Shown: positions 1 through 9,472, numbered from the stretch's first letter. The stretch: 64,000 nt of DNA from Solidesulfovibrio carbinolicus (GCF_004135975.1 NZ_CP026538.1:2852001-2916000); one strand, 5' to 3'. Program-made: numbers and translations. The notes: a model not told the origin generated them from the sequence alone.

Positions 1-1072
1 CGATTTCTTCGGCCCGGACGCGGTGCTGGTCCTTGGCGGCGACATCGAGAACCGACCCGTGGGCCAGCGCACAAACACCCTCACCTGGTCCGATGCCCGG
101 GCCATTGCCCGCTCCTTGCCCGGAGCCTACGCTGTGCTGCCCATGCGCTCGGTGCGGGCCGTGACCCTGCGCTACGGCAACAAGAACCATGAGGCCCCCA
201 CCGTGGTCGGAGCCACCGAGAATTACGCCGCCACCTGGAACTGGCCCCTGTCCGAAGGCCGCGACCTGTCCGAAGAGGACATCGCCCGAGGAGCCAAGGT
301 GGCGCTTATCGGCGACGCCCCGGCCAAGGCCCTTTTCGGCGACGCCTCGCCCATCGGCCGCACCGTCATGGTCAAGAACCTGCCCGTGCAGATCGTCGGG
401 CGGCTGTCCTACCGGGGCTTTACCGGCGGCGGCTCGGACGTGTCCGTGGACGACCGCCTCATCATGCCCATCTCCACCCTGACCCAGCGCTTCAACCTGG
501 ACCGCAACTACTTCCGGGGCCTGCGGGTGCGCTTCCATGACCCGGACCTCATCGGGGTCCACATGGAAAACCTGCGCGCCCTGCTGCGCCATGAACACAA
601 GCTCGGACCGACCATCCCCGACGACTTCACCATCATGTCGGCCAGCGAAATTCTCAAGTTTCTTACGGCGTTTACCGGCGGGCTGGTGGCCTTTCTCGGG
701 GTCACGGCCGGGGTGGCCATCCTGGTCGGCGGTTTCGTGCTGGCCAACCTCATGTTTCTGGGCGTCAGCGAACGGCGCGTGGAGATCGGGCTGCGCAAGG
801 CCGTGGGGGCCACCTCCGGGGCCATCCTCATCCAGTTTCTGTCCGAGGCCGTCTACCTGACCCTGGCCGGGGCCATCCTCGGCGTGGGACTCGGCGTGGG
901 CCTGGGCGAATCCCTGTCGCGCCTGGGAATGTTGGAGCTGCGCCTGTCGCCCAAGATCTTTGTCCTGTCCCTGGCCGCCGCCCTGGCCATCGCCCTGGCC
1001 TTCGGCCTGCGCCCGGCCCGCAAGGCGGCCGGTCTCGACCCCATCGAAGCCCTGCGCGGCGGCGGCGAATAG
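1..1072 (+). CDS. MacB/FtsX-type ABC transporter permease (5' end outside window)
   Basis: The reading frame is open from the first bases, so the true start lies upstream. The visible ~356 residues hold the end of a MacB-like periplasmic core domain (roughly residues 1-210, with VVGATENYA and the stretch around 'GRDLSEEDIARGAKVALIGD') and a C-terminal FtsX domain with three membrane segments near residues 215-245, 275-300 and 310-335. The FtsX signature ERRVEIGLRKAVGAT is present, and the protein ends in basic and acidic residues after the last helix. In MacB-like systems such permeases work with an ATPase in mechanotransmission or export of lipoproteins, peptides or drugs. The ATPase and any membrane fusion protein would be to the left of the window. 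The substrate cannot be told from the sequence. Confidence 0.85.
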   Translation, partial: DFFGPDAVLVLGGDIENRPVGQRTNTLTWSDARAIARSLPGAYAVLPMRSVRAVTLRYGNKNHEAPTVVGATENYAATWNWPLSEGRDLSEEDIARGAKVALIGDAPAKALFGDASPIGRTVMVKNLPVQIVGRLSYRGFTGGGSDVSVDDRLIMPISTLTQRFNLDRNYFRGLRVRFHDPDLIGVHMENLRALLRHEHKLGPTIPDDFTIMSASEILKFLTAFTGGLVAFLGVTAGVAILVGGFVLANLMFLGVSERRVEIGLRKAVGATSGAILIQFLSEAVYLTLAGAILGVGLGVGLGESLSRLGMLELRLSPKIFVLSLAAALAIALAFGLRPARKAAGLDPIEALRGGGE

Positions 1073-1120
1073 CCGGCCACCATCGGGATAGGGGGGAGCC
1101 TTGCGGCTCCCCTCCTCCCA

Positions 1121-1155
1121 CACCACCGTGCATACGGGTCCGTACACGGCGGTTC
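1121..1155 (-). ncRNA. Group II intron domain V
   Basis: Read on the minus strand this is a 35-nt hairpin. ACCGCCGTG pairs with CACGGTGGT (one G-T wobble), a two-base bulge (TG) follows the distal stem, and TACG pairs with CGTA around a GACC loop. Size, bulge and position about 15 nt after the maturase stop codon match domain V, the catalytic core of group II ribozymes. An adjacent hairpin at about 1091-1116 fits domain VI. Confidence 0.85.
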
Positions 1156-1169
1156 GGCAAGTTAAGCGT

Positions 1170-2441
1170 TCACCTGGCACCTAGGGTTGGCAGTCCGAGT
1201 GAGGCAAAATAGCTGTTGGGCAGAGCGATGCTCAGGGCCGGGCTTCGGCTGATATGCCAAGGTCCGAGAGGACTTCCGGCCGTTTGAGCGGCAAGGTCTT
1301 TACCTACGCCCCTTGACCTCAGTTCAGCAAACCGCTTCCGCCCCCGTTTCCACTGCCGCCACAACACGCATCGCAAGCGACGCCTGAGCCATGAGTCCAG
1401 GCCTTTGAGCACTGATTTCGCCTGGCAGAATCCAAAGTACCCGATCCAGCCGCGCAGGTAGACCGATAGACGTTCCACCGTCGTTTCGATACTCCGTCCC
1501 GTACCGGACAGTTCACGGATTCTGCCTTTGAACCGCTTGATCGCCTGCGGCGCTATCCGCCGTCGCGGCTCACTTCCGGCCGTAAAGCTGACTCCGAGAA
1601 ACTTCCGCCGGGCTGGCCTGTCCACCGCACTTTTCCCTGCGTTCACCTTGAGCTTGAGGCGCTTTTCCAGAAAACGGCTGATGCTGTGCATTGTCCGCTC
1701 TCCGGCCCGCCTACTGCGCACGTAGATATTGCAATCATCCGCGTAGCGCACAAAGCGGTGGCCGCGTCTCTCAAGTTCCCGGTCCAAGACGTCGAGCACG
1801 ATGTTCGACAACAGCGGCGAAAGGGGACCGCCTTGCGGCGTCCCTTCGTCCGTCGGGCCTACGAGCCCTCTCTCCATCACCCCCGCGTTCAGGAACGCAC
1901 GGATGAGCCGGAGCATGCGTTTGTCTTCCAGCCGCTTGGCCAAAAGCCCCATCAGGATGTCGTGGTTGACCCGGTCGAAGAACTTCTCCAGGTCGATGTC
2001 CACCACGAAGCGCAAGCCCCGAGCGATGTGCTCCTGGGCCTGGCGCACCGCCTGATGGGCCGAGCGCCGGGGCCGGAAGCCGTAGCTGTGCTCGGAGAAG
2101 GAGGGATCCAACAGGCGCTGCAAAACCTGCATCACCGCCTGTTGCACGAATCGGTCGAGTACGGTGGGAATGCCGAGCTTGCGTTTGCCGCCATCCGGCT
2201 TGGGAATCTCCACCCGGTTCACCGGGCTGGGCCGGTACGCGCCCGTGAGAAGCCGTTGCCTGATGTCCGGCCAGTGCTCCTTGAGGTAGTCCGTAAGCTG
2301 ATCCACGGTCATGCCGTCGATCCCCGCACTGCCCTTGTTGCCCTTGACTCGCTTGAGCGCCTCCCGGAGGTTTGCCCTCTCGCAGACCGCTTCCATCAAG
2401 TGCCTGGTTGACGCCGGGCTTTCGGTTTCCTGTGCCGCCAT
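1170..2441 (-). CDS. ltrA: Group II intron reverse transcriptase/maturase (class C)
   Basis: About 423 residues if translation starts at the ATG at 2441 (MAAQETES...), which has GGAGGG upstream. The frame is open back to 2543. Visible are the RT0/RT1 region (KRVKGNKGSAGIDG), the fingers (PSFSEHSYGFRPRRS), the TPQGGPLSPLLSNI block, the catalytic YADD box, and a maturase X domain ending in the ALPNSYFASLGL tail typical of class C proteins. There is no HNH endonuclease domain, also typical of class C. The product binds its intron RNA, assists splicing and copies the intron into new sites. No stop or frameshift interrupts it, so the element may be active. It lies in domain IV of the intron. Confidence 0.95.
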   Translation of the reverse strand: MAAQETESPASTRHLMEAVCERANLREALKRVKGNKGSAGIDGMTVDQLTDYLKEHWPDIRQRLLTGAYRPSPVNRVEIPKPDGGKRKLGIPTVLDRFVQQAVMQVLQRLLDPSFSEHSYGFRPRRSAHQAVRQAQEHIARGLRFVVDIDLEKFFDRVNHDILMGLLAKRLEDKRMLRLIRAFLNAGVMERGLVGPTDEGTPQGGPLSPLLSNIVLDVLDRELERRGHRFVRYADDCNIYVRSRRAGERTMHSISRFLEKRLKLKVNAGKSAVDRPARRKFLGVSFTAGSEPRRRIAPQAIKRFKGRIRELSGTGRSIETTVERLSVYLRGWIGYFGFCQAKSVLKGLDSWLRRRLRCVLWRQWKRGRKRFAELRSRGVGKDLAAQTAGSPLGPWHISRSPALSIALPNSYFASLGLPTLGAR

Positions 2442-2940
2442 GGACGTTTCGGTCCCTCCAACAGGCATCCTCGGGGCTTCACCCCTGCTTTCACCCGCCA
2501 AGGCCGGTCTACCGGTATTCCGCCGCAAAACGCCATGAGACATAGGGCCTACTTACCGCTCCTTGCCGTTTGGCCCTTCGGCTTGCGCCTACTATGGCCT
2601 CTGCTGACTTCCGCGCCACGATCAGGCGGCATTGCTGCCGCCTCAGTCTCGATTCCGGGACATGGCGCGGACCTCCCGAGGTAAGCACGTCCGCCTTCCC
2701 CGCACACCCGCCGGATATACAGCCATGGGCCTTGATGGATAGGGACTTCGCGATCTCATGCCCGCTCGTCCGCCCATGACTGCCTCGTATCCGGTTCTTG
2801 TTCATCGGGTCGCGGTTTTGCTCCAGGCTTCCTTCAGACCCCGCCTCACGACGACGCCCTTGCCCTTCGCTAATCCTTCGCCTCCATCAGGCTGGATAGA
2901 GGACTTGCACCTCCAAGCTGACGCGCATGCTCGGCACACA

Positions 2941-2975
2941 TGAAAAAGGCCGGACGCGTTCCCGCATCCGGCCTT
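2941..2975 (-). terminator. Rho-independent terminator of the MCP gene; target site of the intron
   Basis: On the minus strand a 13-bp stem (AAGGCCGGATGCG / CGCGTCCGGCCTT, one wobble) encloses a GGAA loop and is followed by TTTTTCAT. It lies 22 nt after the MCP stop codon. The group II intron is inserted directly after the T run. Confidence 0.9.
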
Positions 2976-2996
2976 GGCAATCGTTATCTGGAGTCT

Positions 2997-5030
2997 CTAG
3001 AACCGCTCGAATTCGTCGTCCCGGGCGTCGAGGTCGATGCCCACGCCGCTGGCGGGCTTGGCGGCCGCGCCGGACGGACGCGCCGCAGCAGCAGGACGCC
3101 GGGCCGCCGACGGCAGAGCCTTGACCGGACGATAGGCCGTGCGCCGGGCCGTGGCTCCGTCCACCCGGAAAAAGGCCATGGTGGACTGGAGCTGCTCGGC
3201 CTGGCTCGAAAGCTCTTCCGAGGTGGAGGCCATTTCCTCGGAGGCCGAGGCGTTTTGCTGCACCACCTGGTCAAGCTGCTGGATGGCCCGGTTGATCTGG
3301 TCGGCCCCGGAATTCTGCTCCTGGCTGGCGGCGGCTATTTCCTGCACGAGATCGGCCGTGCGCTGAATGTCGGGCACCATCTTGGTGAGCATGGAACCGG
3401 CCCGTTCGGCCACCTGGACGCTGGATGACGAAAGTTCGGAGATCTCGGCGGCGGCCGAACCGCTGCGCTCGGCCAGCTTGCGCACTTCGGCCGCGACCAC
3501 GGCGAAGCCCTTGCCGTGTTCGCCGGCCCGGGCCGCCTCGATGGCGGCGTTAAGGGCGAGCAAGTTGGTCTGGCGGGCGATTTCCTCGATGATGGAAATC
3601 TTCTCGGCGATGTTCTTCATGGCCGCCACGGCCGAGACCACGGCTTCGCCGCCTTCCCGGGCGTCCTGGGCGGCCTTGACGGCAATGGACTGGGTCTGTT
3701 GGGCGTTCTCGGCGTTCTGCTTGATGTTGGAACTCATCTCTTCCATGGACGAGGAGATTTCCTCCACGCTGGCCGCCTGTTCGGTGGCCCCCTGGGACAT
3801 GCTCTGGGCCGAGGCCGAGAGTTCCTCGGAGCCCGAGGCCACGTTCTCCGAGGCCGACTGCACCTCGGCCACGACCTCGCGCAGCTTGCCCACCATCTCG
3901 TTGAGGGACGCGGCTAAAATGCCCATCTCGTCCTTCTGGTCGATGTCCAGCAGCCGGGTGAAGTCGCCCTCGGCCATGGCCTTGGCGAATTCCACGCCCT
4001 TGACGACCGGTCCCGTGATGGCCTTGGTCAGGAAGACGGCGATGACCACGCCCAGGATCAGCGCCACGGCCAGCCCGCCGAGCATGACCGAGGAAGCGGT
4101 TTCCAAGCTCGAAACGGCGTCGACGGCGATCTTCGTGGTGGCGTCCATGGCGGCCTTGGCCGTTTCCTCGGCCGCGTCCTGCACGCCCGTTGCAGCTTCC
4201 CCCCGCTTGGCGACAAGCTCCTGCAACCCCTTGGCATTGTCGAGATAATCCGTAAGCGCTTGGCGATATCTCTGAGAAGCGTCCTTGATGGCGGCCAACT
4301 GGCGGATGTTGGCCTCGTCGCGGGTCTTGGCGCGGATGGCGTCGATGGCTTGGTCGAGCTGGCCAAAGGCCTTGATGGCTTCCTCGATGGGCCTGGGGTC
4401 GCGGAAAAGCTGCCCCCGGTAGTTGCCGATGCGAATGGCGGTGATGGCGCTTATGGCTTCGGCGGCGCCGTCGATTTTGTCGATGCGCTCCAAAAGTCCG
4501 GCGGCGGCGACGCCCGAAGCGACTTCCTCGCGAATCCGCTTCTGCTGGCTTTCCAGATAGGCTTCGCTGTTCTTGACGATTTCCGCCGCAGCCGCGTCAA
4601 GAGTCTTGCGCACGCCATGCGTGGCCTCAATGCGGGTGTTGGTCTCGCCGATGAGCTTTTCGTACTCCAGGGCCTTGGCCTGGGCCTTGGTCACGTTGTC
4701 GCGCAACTGCACGAGCTGTGGATATTTGTCGGCATGGGCCTTGGCTTCGCTCAAGGAACGCTTGAGGTCGGCAAAATACCGCATGCCGGTTTCAAACTCC
4801 TTCTTGTTCTCGGAGTAGCCGTAGCCGCGCATTTCGACCATAGTCAGCATGGCTGCCCGCTCGACGCTATTGGCTATGGCCAGTTCCGGGATATACTCCT
4901 GGACCAGCCGCGTGGATTGCCCTTCCACGCTACGCATGTTGAGCACGGCCATGCCCCCCAGGGCACAGGCGATGGCGATCAGGAGTCCAAAACCGATGCT
5001 GATCTTGACGCCAAGCTTCAAGTTCTTCAC
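2997..5030 (-). CDS. Methyl-accepting chemotaxis protein
   Basis: 677 residues. The start codon is GTG at 5030 with GGGGAGG seven bases upstream. Topology: TM1 at about residues 9-30, a long all-helical periplasmic sensor (about 31-310, long enough for a helical bimodular or double four-helix bundle), TM2 at about 315-337, a HAMP linker (340-395), then the signalling coiled coil with the conserved tip [20 protein letters not shown]. The C-terminal linker is Ala/Pro/Arg-rich and ends in EFERF. This fits the general x-[aromatic]-x-x-[aromatic] pattern of the CheR/CheB-binding pentapeptide, although it is not the enteric NWETF. The protein senses a ligand in the periplasm and controls CheA. The ligand is unknown. 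It is transcribed away from the YbbP-like permease. Confidence 0.95.
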   Translation of the reverse strand: MKNLKLGVKISIGFGLLIAIACALGGMAVLNMRSVEGQSTRLVQEYIPELAIANSVERAAMLTMVEMRGYGYSENKKEFETGMRYFADLKRSLSEAKAHADKYPQLVQLRDNVTKAQAKALEYEKLIGETNTRIEATHGVRKTLDAAAAEIVKNSEAYLESQQKRIREEVASGVAAAGLLERIDKIDGAAEAISAITAIRIGNYRGQLFRDPRPIEEAIKAFGQLDQAIDAIRAKTRDEANIRQLAAIKDASQRYRQALTDYLDNAKGLQELVAKRGEAATGVQDAAEETAKAAMDATTKIAVDAVSSLETASSVMLGGLAVALILGVVIAVFLTKAITGPVVKGVEFAKAMAEGDFTRLLDIDQKDEMGILAASLNEMVGKLREVVAEVQSASENVASGSEELSASAQSMSQGATEQAASVEEISSSMEEMSSNIKQNAENAQQTQSIAVKAAQDAREGGEAVVSAVAAMKNIAEKISIIEEIARQTNLLALNAAIEAARAGEHGKGFAVVAAEVRKLAERSGSAAAEISELSSSSVQVAERAGSMLTKMVPDIQRTADLVQEIAAASQEQNSGADQINRAIQQLDQVVQQNASASEEMASTSEELSSQAEQLQSTMAFFRVDGATARRTAYRPVKALPSAARRPAAAARPSGAAAKPASGVGIDLDARDDEFERF

Positions 5031-5225
5031 TGCCGGCCTCCCCTTGACGTGGTGGTATCCCGCGCTTTTCAGTTTCTGATACGGATTCGGGACCTGGGCG
5101 CGGTCGTCCTCGGATTGTTTGTTTCTGGCCTATTTTGATGCCTCTTGCAACGCAAACCTCACACTTTTACGGACATGGACCATTACCTGCGTTTCCAGTA
5201 GGGAATGTCGCAGGGGAGTTGCGCC

Positions 5226-7775
5226 ATGAAAGGCTTCTTGCATGATCTGTTGTTGGCTGGGCGTCTGGCCCGCCGCGAACTCCGGGCCGGGCTGCGGGGC
5301 TTTGGCGTCTTCGTGGCCTGCCTGGCCCTGGGCGTGGCCGCCGTGGCCGGCTCCAAAAGCCTGTCCGCCGCCTATCTGGCCGGCGTGGCCGAGGACGCCG
5401 CGGCGCTTCTTGGCGGCGATGTCGAAGTCGCCTTGTCCCTACGCCCGGCCTCGCCCGAGGAAAGCCACGCCCTGGCCGGCCTCGGCACGGTCTCCCATGT
5501 GGTCACCATGCAAACCATGGCCCGGGGCCGGGATGACAACGCCGGCCGCGCCCTGGCCTCCCTCAAGGCCGTGGACGCGGCCTATCCTCTCTACGGTTCC
5601 CTCGACCTGTCGCCGCCCATGACCGCCGCCGAGGCCCTGGAGGCGCGAAACGGCCTGCCCGGCGCGGTCGTCGCCCCGGAACTTCTGGCCCGCCTGGGCG
5701 CGCGCCTGGGCGACGTCATCCTGGTCGCCGACGTGCCCATCGAAATTCGGGCGACCATCGTCCGCGAACCCGACGCTTCGACGGGCTTGGTGTCCCTGGG
5801 GCCGCGCCTGCTCGTGGCCCAAAAAGCCCTGGAACAAACGGGCCTTGTCGGACCGGGCATGTTCACCCGCCACGCCTACCGCATCAAGCTCCCGCCAGGG
5901 GCCGAGGCCAAGGCCGTCGCCGCGCATGTAAAGGACGCCTATCCCAAGGCCGGCTGGCGCGTGCGCGATCTGGCCTCGGCCCAGCCCGGGCTGACCCGCT
6001 TCATGGACCGGCTGGGGGCCGTGACCGGATTGGTCGGCCTGGCCTCGCTGCTTTTGGGCGGCATCGGCGTGTCCCAGGCCGTGGCCGGCTATCTGGGGGG
6101 ACGCGAAGGCTCCATCGCGGCGCTCAAGTGCCTGGGCGCGCCCCGGCGGGTGGTAGTTTGGACCTATCTGCTGGCCGTGGCCGCCCAGGGCTGCCTGGGC
6201 ATTGCCATCGGGCTGGCCGGCGGCGCGTCGCTGCCGGCCCTTGTCGCCCCCCTGGCGGCCGGCGCGCTGCCGGTGCGCCTGCCGCCCGGGCCCTACCCCG
6301 AAGCCCTGGCCCTGGCCGCCGCCTTTGGTGCGTTGGCCGTTTTGGCCTTTTCCCTGCCCCATCTCCTGCAGGCCGGCCGGGTCTCGCCCCTGCTCCTGTT
6401 TCGGGGCTACGCAACGGCCGGCAACGGCCGGCTGCCCTGGCGCGACGCCTTGCCGGGGGTGATTGCCCTGGCCGGGCTTTTCGCCCTGGCCGTCCTGGCC
6501 ACGCCCAACCGCCGGCTGGGCCTGGGCTTTGTCGTGGCGGCCCTGGGCGCGGCGGCCATCTTCCGGCTGCTGGCCATAGCCACGGTGCGGCTTATGCGGC
6601 TGGCGCCGCTGCATCGCCCGGGACTGTTCTCCCTGGCCCTTCGGGCCGTGGCCCGGCCCGGCAATCAGGTAGCCCGGGTGCTGGCCGCCCTGGGCCTGGG
6701 GCTGTCCACCCTGGCCGCCATGACCCAGGTGGAAGCCAATTTCCGCCAGGCCTTTGTGGAAGACATCCCGAAGACCGCGCCGGACTACTTTTTTGTGGAT
6801 GTCCAGCCGAAACAACTGCCGGCCTTTCTGGAAACGGCCAGGGGCGTTGCCGGCGTCACCCGGGTGGACGCCTCGCCCATGATCCGGGGTCGCGTGACGG
6901 CCGTAAACGGCGAGGCTCCGGACGAGTCGCGGGTCAGCGAGGATGTGCGCTGGGCCGTTTCGGGCGACCGGGGGCTGTCCTTTGCCGCAGCCATGCCCGA
7001 GGGCACGCGCCTGATCGAGGGGGCGTGGTGGCCGCCGGACTATGCGGGCGAGCCGCTGGTCTCTGTGGAGGAGGCCGTGGCCAAGGGCATCGGCGTCGGG
7101 GTTGGCGACACGGTGACGGTCAATGTGCTCGGCCGGGAAATAACGGCCAAGATTTCGAGCCTGCGGCGGGTCAACTGGCTGACCCTTGGCATCAACTACG
7201 TCTTTGTTTTCTCGCCAAACGCCCTGGACGGGCTGCCGGCCACCTGGCTGGCCACGGCCTACACCGACAAGGCCGCCGGCAAGGCTCCGGGCGAGGCGGT
7301 CTTCGCCGCCGTCACGGAGCGCTTCCCCAATGTCACGGTGGTGGGCATCGGCGACGCCCTGACCGAGGTCTTGGCCGTGGCCGACAAGGTGTCCTCGGCC
7401 GTGCGCGCCGCCGCCGCCGCAACCCTCGGGGCGGGGTTGCTCGTCCTTGTCCAGTCCCTGGCCGCAGGCCTGCGGCGACGGGCCTACGAGACCGTGATCT
7501 ATAAGGTCTGCGGCGCGACCCGGCGCGACATCATGACGGTGCTGTGTCTGGAAAACGCCCTGCTTGGCCTCTTGGCGGGCCTGGTGGCCCTGGCCGTGGG
7601 CACGGCCGTGTCGTTTGGGTTTACGACGTATTTCATGGAACTGCCGTTTTCGGTCTTTGCCGGCCCGGCCGCCTTGGTGGTGTCCGCCGCTGCCGCCCTG
7701 ACCCTGGTCTTCGGCTCGGCCGGGGCCTTTGCCATGCTCTCCAGGCGGGCCTTGCCGTATCTGCGAAACGAATAG
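5226..7775 (+). CDS. YbbP-like ABC transporter permease (FtsX family)
   Basis: 849 residues from the ATG at 5226, preceded by CAGGGGAG; an in-frame upstream ATG at 5205 has a poorer context. The layout is that of the YbbP family (COG3127): one N-terminal TM (about residues 15-38), a first periplasmic domain, a first FtsX helix bundle (about 265-385), a central pair of helices (about 405-470), a second periplasmic domain (about 505-705) and a second FtsX bundle (about 720-840) with the RRRAYETVIYKVCGATRRDI signature. YbbP proteins pair with the ATPase YbbA, often beside the esterase TesA, and are thought to move lipids or help membrane stress resistance. No ATPase gene lies next to this one. 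Confidence 0.88.
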   Translation: MKGFLHDLLLAGRLARRELRAGLRGFGVFVACLALGVAAVAGSKSLSAAYLAGVAEDAAALLGGDVEVALSLRPASPEESHALAGLGTVSHVVTMQTMARGRDDNAGRALASLKAVDAAYPLYGSLDLSPPMTAAEALEARNGLPGAVVAPELLARLGARLGDVILVADVPIEIRATIVREPDASTGLVSLGPRLLVAQKALEQTGLVGPGMFTRHAYRIKLPPGAEAKAVAAHVKDAYPKAGWRVRDLASAQPGLTRFMDRLGAVTGLVGLASLLLGGIGVSQAVAGYLGGREGSIAALKCLGAPRRVVVWTYLLAVAAQGCLGIAIGLAGGASLPALVAPLAAGALPVRLPPGPYPEALALAAAFGALAVLAFSLPHLLQAGRVSPLLLFRGYATAGNGRLPWRDALPGVIALAGLFALAVLATPNRRLGLGFVVAALGAAAIFRLLAIATVRLMRLAPLHRPGLFSLALRAVARPGNQVARVLAALGLGLSTLAAMTQVEANFRQAFVEDIPKTAPDYFFVDVQPKQLPAFLETARGVAGVTRVDASPMIRGRVTAVNGEAPDESRVSEDVRWAVSGDRGLSFAAAMPEGTRLIEGAWWPPDYAGEPLVSVEEAVAKGIGVGVGDTVTVNVLGREITAKISSLRRVNWLTLGINYVFVFSPNALDGLPATWLATAYTDKAAGKAPGEAVFAAVTERFPNVTVVGIGDALTEVLAVADKVSSAVRAAAAATLGAGLLVLVQSLAAGLRRRAYETVIYKVCGATRRDIMTVLCLENALLGLLAGLVALAVGTAVSFGFTTYFMELPFSVFAGPAALVVSAAAALTLVFGSAGAFAMLSRRALPYLRNE

Positions 7776-7781
7776 GCGGGA

Positions 7782-8183
7782 TCAGTCGGCCCCGGCCGGG
7801 CGCTGGGGCATGTGGGCGCGTCGCTCGGCTTCGATGCGGTCATAGACGGCCAACTGGCGCGGCGACAGGATCGGCCGCACCCGAGCATCGATACGGCTGA
7901 ACACGGCATCGATTTCCGGACGCATGCGGCCCAGGGCCAAATCGAAATCACGCCGGCCGTTCTCCCAGGCGTCGAGATAGACGCGGCGCTGCTCGGGACT
8001 GAGATCCAGACGCCGCATGGACTCGTCGGCGAACCGCTTACGCACGTCCTCAAAGCCGGCGCCGTCGCTGGCCCGCCTGTCCAGCAACGCCTGCCGGCTG
8101 GAAACAAGCCAGCCCAGTCCGATGCCGACGATAAAAACAGCGATGAGGCTCCCCGCCCCAAATTGGCGCGAACCTTCAGCCAT
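7782..8183 (-). CDS. Small membrane-anchored Spy/CpxP-like protein coupled to ECF sigma factor
   Basis: 133 residues from the ATG at 8183. That start overlaps the stop region of the sigma-factor gene (ATGGCTGA), so the two are translationally coupled. There is one N-terminal TM helix (about residues 10-28, LIAVFIVGIGLGWLV), then a helical periplasmic part with two LSPEQ/LSPRQ repeats (RLDLSPEQRRVY and RPILSPRQLAVYDRIEAERR). These resemble the LTxxQ motif of Spy/CpxP/ZraP-type chaperones and 'periplasmic heavy-metal sensor' proteins. Position and topology suggest it senses an envelope signal and controls the sigma factor as an anti-sigma partner, but it lacks a recognisable zinc anti-sigma domain. 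The function is inferred from context. Confidence 0.65.
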   Translation of the reverse strand: MAEGSRQFGAGSLIAVFIVGIGLGWLVSSRQALLDRRASDGAGFEDVRKRFADESMRRLDLSPEQRRVYLDAWENGRRDFDLALGRMRPEIDAVFSRIDARVRPILSPRQLAVYDRIEAERRAHMPQRPAGAD

Positions 8184-8787
8184 GGTCTTTCTCCAGAAAT
8201 GCCTTGAGTTTACGCCTGGCACGAAAAGCCCGAACCTTGACGTTGACCCGGGTCAGGCCGGTCAGTTCCGCCACTTCCTCGACGCTTTTGCCCTCAAGAC
8301 CTAAAAGCGCGACCAGGAGTCGGTCCTTGGGGCCAAGCACGGCCATGGCCGCCTCCAGACGCCTTCTGGCCTCGCGGGCCTCGCGCCGGGCCGCTTCGCC
8401 TTCGTCGGGCAAGGTGTCGTCCAGCCCGCCCACCAGCCCGTCCTCGATCTTGCGCCGGCGCAGCCAGTCGATGCAGGTGTTGGCGGCGATGCGGTGCAGC
8501 CAGCCGCGAAACATGCCCCAGTCCCGAAGACCGCCCAGATTCAGGTAGGCTTTGACGAAGACTTCCTGGGCCAGATCCTCGACCCCGGCCGGATCACGGC
8601 AAAACCGTGAGGCCAGATGGGCAACGCCCGGCCAATGCCGGGTGACCAGCGCGGCAAAGGCCCGCTGGTCGCCCTCGAAGGCCGCCCGGGCCAAGGCGGC
8701 GTCGTCAATGCCTTCCAGACGCGGCCGGGGACGGCCGGACACGCCGTCTTTCAACCGAACGCATTTCTCACCAACACGCGTCGTCAT
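8176..8787 (-). CDS. RNA polymerase ECF-type sigma-70 factor
   Basis: 203 residues from the ATG at 8787 (GGAGG eight bases upstream); an in-frame ATG at 8805 is less likely. Region 2 spans about residues 35-105, with RFCRDPAGVEDLAQEVFVKA (2.1/2.2) and FRGWLHRIAANTCIDWLRRR (2.3/2.4). Region 4 spans about 135-195 with the helix-turn-helix KSVEEVAELTGLTRVNVKVR. An acidic, variable linker separates them. It directs RNA polymerase to a small stress regulon, usually including its own gene. The downstream coupled membrane protein probably regulates it. Confidence 0.93.
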   Translation of the reverse strand: MTTRVGEKCVRLKDGVSGRPRPRLEGIDDAALARAAFEGDQRAFAALVTRHWPGVAHLASRFCRDPAGVEDLAQEVFVKAYLNLGGLRDWGMFRGWLHRIAANTCIDWLRRRKIEDGLVGGLDDTLPDEGEAARREAREARRRLEAAMAVLGPKDRLLVALLGLEGKSVEEVAELTGLTRVNVKVRAFRARRKLKAFLEKDHG

Positions 8788-8947
8788 GCAGCAAGCCTCC
8801 GCCAACGCCCCTCCCCAGGCGCGTTTGCCTGCTCAGGCGTCCAGCGGAGCCAATCGGTTACACGCCCGCCTCGACAAGCCGAGCCCGGCAGGCTATCTGC
8901 TCTGCCGGCGGCCGTACCCGGCCGCACGCCACTTCCCGGAGCGAGCC

Positions 8948-9472
8948 ATGCCTCTTGCCGCCGACACCAACATCTACCTCATCGGTCCCCGGGCCTCGGG
9001 CAAGACCACCCTTGGCCGCAAACTGGCCGAGAGCCTCGGCCGCCCGTTTGTCGATCTCGACGCCCGGTTCGTCGAAGCGCGCGGCGAAACCATCGCCGAG
9101 CTGGTGGCCCGGGAGGGCTGGGACGCCTTCCGCCGGGCCGAAGCGGACATCCTGGCTGAAACCGCCGCCCAAAAAGGACTGGTCGCGGCCACGGGCGGCG
9201 GCGTGGTGCTGTTGCCGGAAAACCGGGCCATCCTGGCCAAGGGGCTGGTGCTCTACCTGCAAGCCCATCCCGACCGTCTGGCCGAACGCCTCATGGCCGA
9301 TCTCAACCCGGACCAGCGCCCCAATCTGACGCAGCTTGGCCTCAAAGAGGAAATCGTGGCCACCTTGGCCGAACGCGAACCGCTGTATTTCTCCCTGGCC
9401 CACGCCTGCCTGCCCGAACGTCCCATCGACGAGTTGTTGGAATATACCCTGCGCGCGCTCAAAATGTTCTAG
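8948..9472 (+). CDS. aroK: Shikimate kinase
   Basis: 174 residues from the ATG at 8948 with GGAGCG just upstream. The frame is open much further back, but that part is antisense to the sigma factor and has no RBS. Motifs: Walker A GPRASGKTT (residues 13-21), DLDARF with the shikimate-binding Asp, FRRAE with the conserved Arg, ATGGGVVL, and the lid region NPDQRPNL. The enzyme phosphorylates shikimate at O-3 with ATP, the fifth step of the chorismate pathway, in the cytoplasm. Length and motifs are those of a normal single-domain AroK/AroL. The gene stands alone here, divergent from the ECF sigma factor. Confidence 0.93.
   Translation: MPLAADTNIYLIGPRASGKTTLGRKLAESLGRPFVDLDARFVEARGETIAELVAREGWDAFRRAEADILAETAAQKGLVAATGGGVVLLPENRAILAKGLVLYLQAHPDRLAERLMADLNPDQRPNLTQLGLKEEIVATLAEREPLYFSLAHACLPERPIDELLEYTLRALKMF

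Larger units (their letters stand above)
1089..2939 (-). mobile_element. Group IIC intron, apparently complete
   Basis: On the minus strand the element starts with GTGTGCC (2939 downwards), matching the GUGYG 5' end of group II introns, followed by a domain I-like GGAGGTGCAAGTCCTC segment (2892-2916). It contains an intact reverse transcriptase/maturase gene, then a domain V hairpin (1121-1155) and a GC-rich domain VI-like hairpin (about 1091-1116), ending near a TAT at 1089-1090. The total of about 1.85 kb is normal for class C. The 5' exon is the Rho-independent terminator of the MCP gene, and the intron begins about 8 nt past its GC stem. That is the known target preference of class C introns. 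The 3' exon is the short spacer before the MacB-type permease stop. The exact 3' boundary is uncertain by 1-3 nt. Confidence 0.88.

Noticed and set aside
5439-7504. Long frames on both strands inside the YbbP-like gene
   Set aside because: Composition artefacts of GC-rich coding sequence; no motifs and no ribosome binding sites.
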